Source: Microbacterium sp. Marseille-Q6648 (lineage in GTDB: Bacteria; Actinomycetota; Actinomycetes; Actinomycetales; Microbacteriaceae). From it: a stretch of 64,000 nt of DNA. The stretch spans positions 434,001 to 498,000 of the forward strand of contig NZ_CALPBZ010000001.1 of the NCBI RefSeq assembly GCF_943181415.1, in the 5' to 3' direction. Shown here in pieces: positions 57,459 through 64,000 of the stretch (the stretch's first letter is position 1; each line of letters begins with the position of its first letter). The notes under the pieces are model-generated. The model saw only the letters and a list, made by a program, of their open reading frames with translations, did not search any database and had not been told where the DNA came from. The position numbers and the translations under genes were made by a program.

Positions 57459-58796
57459 TCAGAGCATCTCGAGGTTGCTCTTCAGCTCGAAGGGGGTGAC
57501 CTGCGCGCGGTACTGCTCCCACTCGCGACGCTTGTTCAGAAGGACGTAGTTGAAGACCTGCTCGCCGAGCGTCTCGGCGACCAGCTCGGACTCCTCCATG
57601 TACTCCAGCGCATGGTCCAGGCTCGCCGGAAGCGGCGCGTAGCCGAGTGCCCGCCGCTCGGCATCCGTGAGCGACCAGACGTTGTCTTCGGCCTCGAGCG
57701 GGAGCTCGTACTCCTCTTCGATGCCTTTGAGACCCGCCGACAGCAGGAGCGCGTACGACAGGTAGGGATTCGCCGCGGAGTCGAGGCCGCGGTACTCGAC
57801 CCGTGAGGACTGCCCCTTGTTCGGCTTGTACATCGGAACGCGCACGAGCGCGGAGCGGTTGTTGTGCCCCCAGCAGATGAAGCTCGGGGCCTCGTCGCCA
57901 CCCCAGATCCGCTTGTAGGAGTTCACGAACTGGTTGGTCACCGCCGCCATCTCGTTCGCGTGGCGCAGGAGGCCGGCGATGAAGTGACGACCGACCTTCG
58001 ACAGCTGGTATTGCGCGCCCTCCTCGTAGAAGGCGTTGACGTCTCCCTCGAAGAGCGACATGTGGGTGTGCATGCCGCTGCCGGGCTGCCCGCCGAGCGG
58101 TTTGGGCATGAAGGTGGCGTAGACGCCCTGCTCGATCGCCACCTCTTTGATGACGGTGCGGAACGTCATGATGTTGTCGGCCGTCGCGAGCGCATCCGCG
58201 TAGCGCAGATCGATCTCGTTCTGGCCCGGTCCACCCTCGTGGTGGCTGAACTCGACCGAGATCCCGAGATCCTCCAGCATCCGCACCGAACGCCGACGGA
58301 AGTCGTGCGCGGTGCCCCCGGGGACGTTGTCGAAGTATCCCGCCGAGTCCACGGGAACGGGGCCCTCGGGTCCGTAGGTCGAGGACTTCAGAAGATAGAA
58401 CTCGATCTCGGGGTGCGTGTAGAAGGTGAAGCCCGCGTCGGCCGCTCGCGCGAGCGCACGCTTGAGGACGTTGCGGGGATCGGCCACCGCGGGCTGACCG
58501 TCGGGGGTGGTGATGTCGCAGAACATCCGCGCCGTCGGGTCGATCTCACCGCGCCACGGCAGCGTCTGGAACGTCGTCGGGTCGGGGTGGGCGAGGAGGT
58601 CGGACTCATAGGAGCGGGTGAGGCCCTCGATGGCCGACCCGTCGAAGCCGAGGCCTTCGGCGAAGGCGCCCTCCACCTCGGCCGGGGCGATCGCCACCGA
58701 CTTCAGCGTCCCGATGACGTCCGTGAACCACAGACGGACGAACTTGACTCCTCGTTCCTCGATGGTCCGAAGAACGAAGTCGCGCTGCTTGTCCAT
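57459..58796 (-). CDS. glnA2: Glutamine synthetase-like GlnA2
   Basis: The 445-residue type I GS paralogue has the core sites GFDGSAIEGL, HPEIEFYLL, HHEGGPGQNEIDLRY and GSGMHTHMSLF. The adenylylation loop is different: where GlnA1 has LYELPPEE this protein has DNVWSLTDAERR, so it lacks the modifiable Tyr despite being co-transcribed with glnE. In other actinobacteria such paralogues act on glutamine or on polyamines; the substrate here is not settled. GAGAGGA five bases upstream supports the ATG. Confidence 0.94.
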   Translation of the reverse strand: MDKQRDFVLRTIEERGVKFVRLWFTDVIGTLKSVAIAPAEVEGAFAEGLGFDGSAIEGLTRSYESDLLAHPDPTTFQTLPWRGEIDPTARMFCDITTPDGQPAVADPRNVLKRALARAADAGFTFYTHPEIEFYLLKSSTYGPEGPVPVDSAGYFDNVPGGTAHDFRRRSVRMLEDLGISVEFSHHEGGPGQNEIDLRYADALATADNIMTFRTVIKEVAIEQGVYATFMPKPLGGQPGSGMHTHMSLFEGDVNAFYEEGAQYQLSKVGRHFIAGLLRHANEMAAVTNQFVNSYKRIWGGDEAPSFICWGHNNRSALVRVPMYKPNKGQSSRVEYRGLDSAANPYLSYALLLSAGLKGIEEEYELPLEAEDNVWSLTDAERRALGYAPLPASLDHALEYMEESELVAETLGEQVFNYVLLNKRREWEQYRAQVTPFELKSNLEML

Positions 58797-58832
58797 TGCA
58801 TCCTCTCCCGTGCCGGACCGGCTTCAGCCAGA

Positions 58833-59069
58833 CTACTGGTCGCCGTCGGCATCCCCCGACGCGCCGCCGCGCCCGGCAGGACCCCAGGAGTCGTCTCGCG
58901 CCTCTTCCTCGGCCCACGCGCGCGAGCGCTCTCGCAGGATGTCCGGAGCTCGCCGGGCCTCGTCTTCGGTCTCGAAGGGGCCGGCGCGATCCACCGCAGG
59001 CGACTCGAACCCCCGCTCGACCTGGCCGGTGGTCAGGTTGTACCAGTACTTCTCGCTGTCGCCGCTCAT
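58833..59069 (-). CDS. Small SPOR-like protein
   Basis: The 78-residue acidic protein has SEKYWYNLTTGQVERG, then GPFETEDEARRAPDILRERSRAW, resembling the short SPOR-type proteins annotated next to ppgK or glnA2 in Microbacteriaceae. No membrane segment is present. GGGGGAG six bases upstream supports the start. It is 36 bp upstream of glnA2 and may be in its operon. The function is unknown. Confidence 0.78.
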   Translation of the reverse strand: MSGDSEKYWYNLTTGQVERGFESPAVDRAGPFETEDEARRAPDILRERSRAWAEEEARDDSWGPAGRGGASGDADGDQ

Positions 59070-59150
59070 GGCTCCCCCTCCCGGCGCCGCCTTCGGGCCG
59101 ATGCGTCGATCCTACTGATGGGCACCACCGCGCTGGATAGGCTGGACGGC

Positions 59151-59945
59151 ATGGCATCTCAGGCGACGCACGCGGTCGGCGTGGACATCGGCGGCACCGG
59201 CATCAAAGCGGGTCTGGTGGACCTCGCCGGAGGCCGGCTGATCTCGGACCGCGTGAAGGTCGCGACGCCGGCGGGCGCGGAGCCCGCCGACGTGCTCGAG
59301 GCGGTACGGGGCGTCCTCGATCGGCTCGGCGTCACGGATGCCTCCATCGCCCTCGGCGTCGCATTCCCGGCCATCGTGAAGCGCGGCCGCACCCTGTCCG
59401 CCGCCAACGTCTCCGACGCCTGGATCGGCTTCGAGGCCGAGAAGTTCTTCGAAGACGGGCTGGGTCGCGACATCCACTTCGCGAACGACGCCGACGTGGC
59501 GGGGATAGCCGAGTTGAGGTACGGCGCCGCGAAAGACCAGGACGGGCTCACGATCCTGACCACCCTCGGTACCGGCATCGGGTCGGCACTGCTGTACGAC
59601 GGGGTTCTCATCCCGAACTCCGAGCTCGGCCACGTTCAGCGTGCGGAGCATGGGAGGGACGCCGAGGCGTACGCCGCCTACTCCGCGATGGAGCGTGACG
59701 AGCTGTCCTGGGAGGCGTGGGCCGAGCGGCTGCAGTGGTACTACAGCCACATCGAGTTCCTCTTCAGTCCCGATCTGTTCATCGTCGGCGGCGGCGTGTC
59801 CAAGCACGCCGACAAGTTCCTCCCGCTGCTGAAGCTGGCCACGCCCATCGTCCCCGCGGTCCACCGCAACAACGCGGGGATCATCGGCGCTGCTGCGCTG
59901 TCGCTCCTGGGGGCGCGGGCACTGCGCGACGACACCGCCGGCTGA
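59151..59945 (+). CDS. ppgK: Polyphosphate glucokinase
   Basis: ROK-family kinase that phosphorylates glucose with polyphosphate or ATP. The 264 residues show the phosphate site GVDIGGTGIKAGLVDL (10-25), the catalytic Asp in FANDADVAGIAELRYG, TTLGTGIGSALLYDG, and PNSELGH. ATG at 59151 is seven bases after TAGGCT. It converges with RNase P RNA, whose 3' end lies four bases from the ppgK stop. Confidence 0.95.
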   Translation: MASQATHAVGVDIGGTGIKAGLVDLAGGRLISDRVKVATPAGAEPADVLEAVRGVLDRLGVTDASIALGVAFPAIVKRGRTLSAANVSDAWIGFEAEKFFEDGLGRDIHFANDADVAGIAELRYGAAKDQDGLTILTTLGTGIGSALLYDGVLIPNSELGHVQRAEHGRDAEAYAAYSAMERDELSWEAWAERLQWYYSHIEFLFSPDLFIVGGGVSKHADKFLPLLKLATPIVPAVHRNNAGIIGAAALSLLGARALRDDTAG

Positions 59946-59948
59946 GAG

Positions 59949-60321
59949 GCGAATGGGCCGGCCTGTACGCCGGGTTCTGTCCGGAGGCTTGCGCCCCGTG
60001 GACGGTCATCTCTCTCGGCGACACGTTGCCGTGCCGCTCCAGCGGCCTACCCGGGGACTCGGCGGGCCGCGTCATCATCCCCTGTCTGGCCTTGCTCCGG
60101 GCGAGGTTTGCCGTGCGGGTCGCGTCACCGCGACCCCGGTGGTCTCTTACACCACCCTTTCACCCTTACCCGGCCGGAGCCGGGCGGTCTGCTCTCTGTG
60201 GCACTGTCTCGCGGATCACTCCGGGTGGGTGTTACCCACCGCCCTGCCCTGCGGAGCCCGGACGTTCCTCGGCACCCGCGGAGAACCGCGGGCGACGCGA
60301 CCGTCCAGCCGACCCATTCGC
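59949..60321 (-). ncRNA. rnpB: RNase P RNA (class A)
   Basis: Catalytic RNA of RNase P, which removes tRNA 5' leaders. The P1 helix is formed by GCGAATGGGTCGGC at the 5' end (60321-60308) and GCCGGCCCATTCGC at the 3' end (59962-59949). The universal core is visible on the minus strand as GAGGAACGTCCGGGCTCC near the 5' end and ACAGAACCCGGCGTACAGGCC near the 3' end, with the GGGTAAGGGTGAAAGGGTG and GGTAAGAGACCACC-type segments between. Exact ends are inferred from P1 pairing and the -10 box. Confidence 0.95.
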
Positions 60322-60328
60322 GAGGCCG

Positions 60329-60334
60329 AGTCTA
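60329..60334 (-). promoter_or_regulatory. -10 box of rnpB
   Basis: TAGACT on the minus strand, seven bases before the first base of P1. This fixes the 5' end of RNase P RNA. The promoter lies 18 bp downstream of the polymerase gene's stop. Confidence 0.7.
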
Positions 60335-60351
60335 GTCGCCCGGGTGGGGCA

Positions 60352-62058
60352 TCACTTCGCTTCGGCTGTGCGGCTCACCCGCACATCGAGCGGGAAGTCG
60401 ATCGGGAAGTCTCCGAACAGCAGACGCCCGGCGCGCTCCGCGCTCCGACGGACCTGCGCGGCCACGGCGTCGGCCTGCTCGGCGGGGGTGTGGACGATCA
60501 CTTCGTCGTGGAGGAAGAACGCCAGGTGCGGGCGCCTGCCGAAGACCGGCCCCGACAGCGTCGCCTCGGTCATCGCCGCGGGCGCCTGGGCCAGTTCCGC
60601 CCGCAGATCGGCGAGCCATGCCAGCGCCCACTCCGCCGCCGTCCCCTGCACGATGAAGTTCCGGGTGAAGCGTCCGCGGTCACGCGCGCGCGATCGCGAG
60701 CGTGAGATCTCCGCCGGCGTCGCGCCGTCTTCGCTCGCGCGCCGCTGCTCCTCGAGCCAGCGGGGGTCCGGTGCGGGTGATGTGCGACCGAGCAGCGTGC
60801 TGACCGCTCCGCCGTCCTCGCCGCGCGCCGCCGCGGCATCCACCATCGCCATCGCACGGGGGAACGACCGGCGCAGCTGCGGAGCAAGCCGCCCCGATGT
60901 CCCGCTGGTGGCGCCGTACATGGCGCCGAGGAGCGCCATCTTCGCGTCGGCGCGCTCGGTGATGGCCGTCGTGGCGACGATCCCTTCGTAGAGGTCGCGC
61001 CCCCGGGCCGCCTCTGCGAGCCCGCGGTCGCCGCTCATCCCCGCCAGGACGCGGGGCTCGAGCTGTGCCACGTCGGCGACGACGAGCATCCAGCCCGCAT
61101 CGGCGCGCACGGCGGGACGCAGCTGTCGCGGAAGCTGGAGCGCGCCCCCGCCTGCGGATGCCCAGCGTCCCGTGACGACACCGCCGGGGATGAACACGGG
61201 GCGGAATCGGCCGTCCCGCACCCACTCGTCGAGCCATGCCCAGCCGTTCGCGCTCAACAGGCGGGCGAGGCGCTTGTACTCCAGCAGCGGTGGAATGGCG
61301 GGGTGATCGTGCTGCGCGAGCTCCCACCTGCCGGTGGATTCCACGGACAGTCCGGCACGTCGGAGCGACCGGAGCAGCTGCACCGGCGAATCGAGGCGAA
61401 CGTTCGGATCACCGAGCGCCGCCCGGACGCGTCCTGCGGCATCCGCGAGGTGAGCGGGCACCCCCGTTGCCGATCGCTCCCCCAGCACTCCGGTGAGGAT
61501 GTCATCGTGAGCGTGCCGGTCCCACGGCAACCCTGCCGCGGTCATCTCGGCCGCCACGAGCGCCCCTGCCGATTCGGCCGCCACGAGCAGGCGCAGACGT
61601 CCCGGGTCCCGCGACGTGGCCACGGCGTCCTGCTGCCGGGCGAACTCGGCGTGGGCGGCGCTCACGTCCGCGGGGACCCCGGTGCGTGCGGGCCAGTCCG
61701 CGAGCGAGAACAAGGCCGTGCCTGCGCCATGGCGCCCCGCAGGCGGCGCATCCCACTCGCCGGAGCCGCGCATGATCGCCGTGCCCGCCACGCCGGCCGC
61801 GTGGCGCAGGATGGCGTGGGTCAACCGGAGGTCCTGGCACCGAGCCACCCGCACCCCCGCCTCCAGCAGACCGGGATACCAATCGACCGTGTCGTTCCAG
61901 ATCCACCGGATGCCGCCGCGGCGCTCGCGCTCGGCGACCCAGGCCGGCAGCTCCTCCAGGTCCACGCTCTCCTGGGCGTTCACGCCGCCCGCGCCCATCG
62001 TGAGGGCGGCGACCCGCGAGCCGTCGCGGCCCAGGACGATCCGGACCTGCTCAGCCAC
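60352..62058 (-). CDS. Family A DNA polymerase variant (PolA-like, without a clear exonuclease)
   Basis: The 568-residue protein is related to DNA polymerase I but lacks the 5' nuclease domain, and its N-terminal part has no convincing DEDD exonuclease motifs. The palm keeps motif A DVAQLEPRVLAG (Asp, Gln, Glu, Arg retained), motif B with the RxxxK spacing in ERADAKMALLGAMYG (Lys and Tyr retained, the usual Phe is Leu), and motif C LHDEVIVH. It should bind dNTPs and metals. Such proteins are annotated as exonuclease/polymerase in actinobacteria, beside a full PolA elsewhere. The biological role is unknown to me. Confidence 0.85.
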   Translation of the reverse strand: MAEQVRIVLGRDGSRVAALTMGAGGVNAQESVDLEELPAWVAERERRGGIRWIWNDTVDWYPGLLEAGVRVARCQDLRLTHAILRHAAGVAGTAIMRGSGEWDAPPAGRHGAGTALFSLADWPARTGVPADVSAAHAEFARQQDAVATSRDPGRLRLLVAAESAGALVAAEMTAAGLPWDRHAHDDILTGVLGERSATGVPAHLADAAGRVRAALGDPNVRLDSPVQLLRSLRRAGLSVESTGRWELAQHDHPAIPPLLEYKRLARLLSANGWAWLDEWVRDGRFRPVFIPGGVVTGRWASAGGGALQLPRQLRPAVRADAGWMLVVADVAQLEPRVLAGMSGDRGLAEAARGRDLYEGIVATTAITERADAKMALLGAMYGATSGTSGRLAPQLRRSFPRAMAMVDAAAARGEDGGAVSTLLGRTSPAPDPRWLEEQRRASEDGATPAEISRSRSRARDRGRFTRNFIVQGTAAEWALAWLADLRAELAQAPAAMTEATLSGPVFGRRPHLAFFLHDEVIVHTPAEQADAVAAQVRRSAERAGRLLFGDFPIDFPLDVRVSRTAEAK

Positions 62059-62085
62059 CTCGGTGCGCGTACCGGTCCTCGCCCC

Positions 62086-62817
62086 TCACAGGCCCGATTC
62101 GCCAGAGCGAACGAGGATGCAGCCGCACTCCGGGCACGTCACGACCGTGTCGTCCGAAGCCTGCCGGATGAGGTTGAGGTCCGTGCCCGAAAGCACCATT
62201 CGGCACCCTTCGCATGTCCGGGCGACCAGCAGCGCGGCGCCCGTCCCCCGTGCGGCGATGCGCTCGTACATCGCCATCAGCGCCGCCGGAACGTTCTGCG
62301 CCAGAGCAGCGCGGTCTCGCGTCGCCGCGTCGTATGCGGTGTCGGCTTCGGCGACGACGCGCTTCGCCTCGGCGCTCAGCGATGCGCCCTCGGCGTTGGT
62401 CTGCGCGATCAGCTGCTCCTGCTCGGTCGCGGCGCGTTCGGCCTGTTCGAGCTTCTCCATGACCTCGAGCTCGGCGTCTTCGAGGTCGCTCTTGCGACGC
62501 GCCAGCGATGCCAGTTCGCTCTCGAGACCCTGCGCCTCCTTGGAGTTGGAGGATGCGGCCAGCCGCTGCGCATCGCGCGCGCTGCGGGCGTCGACCACGG
62601 CCACGTCGGACTCGATGCGCGACAGCTCGGTGCGCAGATCGTCGCGCAGACCGAGGCGGATCGTCAACTCCTGCGACAGGCGCTGGCGATGGGCGAGCAG
62701 CTCCTGCACCTTGGCCGCCTGCGGCGGGTTGCGCCGCGCGTGCTCGGCCTGCCGGATGCGGGCATCGAGGTCGGCGAGGTCGACGAGACGGCGCTGGTCT
62801 TCTGGGCTGGCGTTCAC
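62086..62817 (-). CDS. Coiled-coil C4 zinc-ribbon protein
   Basis: The 243 residues form a long coiled coil (about 10-180, heptads rich in Leu, Ala, Glu and Arg) ending in a zinc ribbon: ARTCEGCRMVLSG and VVTCPECGCILVR. The fold matches the C4-type zinc-ribbon family (CT398-like), of uncertain function; suggested roles include nucleic-acid binding. GTG at 62817 is exactly six bases after TAGGTT (62829-62824), a leaderless start. It is 27 bp upstream of the polymerase variant and probably co-transcribed. Confidence 0.9.
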   Translation of the reverse strand: MNASPEDQRRLVDLADLDARIRQAEHARRNPPQAAKVQELLAHRQRLSQELTIRLGLRDDLRTELSRIESDVAVVDARSARDAQRLAASSNSKEAQGLESELASLARRKSDLEDAELEVMEKLEQAERAATEQEQLIAQTNAEGASLSAEAKRVVAEADTAYDAATRDRAALAQNVPAALMAMYERIAARGTGAALLVARTCEGCRMVLSGTDLNLIRQASDDTVVTCPECGCILVRSGESGL

Positions 62818-62823
62818 GCAACC

Positions 62824-62829
62824 AACCTA
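62824..62829 (-). promoter_or_regulatory. -10 box of probable leaderless zinc-ribbon gene promoter
   Basis: TAGGTT on the minus strand, six bases, then the GTG at 62817. It lies 24 bp after the tRNA-Val 3' end. Confidence 0.5.
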
Positions 62830-62852
62830 CCCGGCCCCGCGGCTGCGTCGAG

Positions 62853-62925
62853 TGGGCCCTGCCGGGATCGAACCGACGACATCCACGGTGTAAACGTGGC
62901 GCTCTACCAGCTGAGCTAAAGGCCC
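62853..62925 (-). tRNA. tRNA-Val (TAC)
   Basis: Acceptor stem GGGCCTT/AGGGCCC with one G-U pair and discriminator A. The anticodon loop TTTACAC gives UAC, which reads GUA and GUG. CCA is not encoded. With the GAC and CAC species near 10 kb, all Val isoacceptors are in this window. Confidence 0.95.
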
Positions 62926-63044
62926 TCGGGAGGAAGTCTACGAGAGTGACACGGTCGGCCTCGACGACGCCGCCGACTCGCTAGGCTGATGGACGGTGCG
63001 TTGTCGGTCGCGAACAACGGCAGGGCCGCACCGGTTGCGATTAC

Positions 63045-63061
63045 CTGGCATGATCTGCCAG
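63045..63061. promoter_or_regulatory. Palindrome upstream of aceE
   Basis: CTGGCA and TGCCAG are perfect 6-bp arms around TGATC, 18 bp before the aceE GTG. It could be an operator or a leader hairpin. A TAGGCT -10 candidate lies at 62982-62987. The 153-bp gap 62926-63078 holds nothing else. Confidence 0.4.
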
Positions 63062-63078
63062 ACGACGAAAGGTCTTCT

Positions 63079-64000
<922 letters not shown>

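Overview
This is a chromosomal window from a high-G+C actinobacterium, most likely a Microbacterium or close relative (Microbacteriaceae). The evidence is the actinobacteria-restricted families (DUF3000, DUF3093, DUF3159, DUF3710, DUF4191, DUF4193, DUF7455, SepH, PAC2, polyphosphate glucokinase), the yebC-ruvCAB / pdxST / thrS order shared with mycobacteria, a topoisomerase IV pair, GlnR-type nitrogen boxes, and many genes whose start codon lies 6-7 nt after a TANNNT -10 box (probable leaderless mRNAs). No phage, IS element, integrase or CRISPR array is visible; this is core chromosome with one unusual accessory-looking block.

Layout. 1-5.3 kb (minus): ruvB-ruvA-ruvC, yebC, an EVE-like protein, pdxT and pdxS. 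5.3-7.5 kb (plus): a MocR/PdxR-type regulator coupled to a pyridoxal kinase, divergent from pdxS across a 16-bp palindrome. 7.5-10.7 kb: a HIT protein, thrS and four tRNAs. 10.7-17.4 kb: a solitary PemK-like protein, amtB with a GlnR-like box, zapE, sufE, a membrane-anchored hydrolase, DUF3000 and an RNase D-like protein. 17.5-21.7 kb: a two-gene beta-oxidation operon and an SPFH-like protein. 21.7-31.7 kb: dxs, acnA, DUF3159-DUF3710-dut, DUF3093, DUF4193, sepH and a phosphodiesterase. 31.8-36.4 kb: parC and parE facing each other.

36.8-43 kb is the most unusual region: two overlapping alanine-racemase-like genes with complementary losses, two paralogous sugar-transfer-associated ATP-grasp proteins, a MurJ-like flippase and a CofE-like (F420-0:glutamate ligase fold) protein whose start overlaps the stop of sigA. 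No other F420 gene is present. I infer a pathway that builds and exports a cell-surface peptide or amino-acid-decorated glycan, supplied by a heteromeric racemase. This is a hypothesis from gene content.

43-64 kb: sigA, PAC2, leucyl aminopeptidase-lpd-sucB/aceF-type E2, a degenerate kinase-like membrane protein, DUF4191, RDD, then a nitrogen block (GlnR box-glnA, glnE, glnA2), a SPOR-like small protein, ppgK, RNase P RNA, a family A DNA polymerase variant, a zinc-ribbon protein, tRNA-Val and the 5' part of aceE, which runs off the right edge. Central carbon metabolism (E1, E2, E3, aconitase, beta-oxidation) and nitrogen assimilation (AmtB, GS, GS adenylyltransferase) are both well represented.
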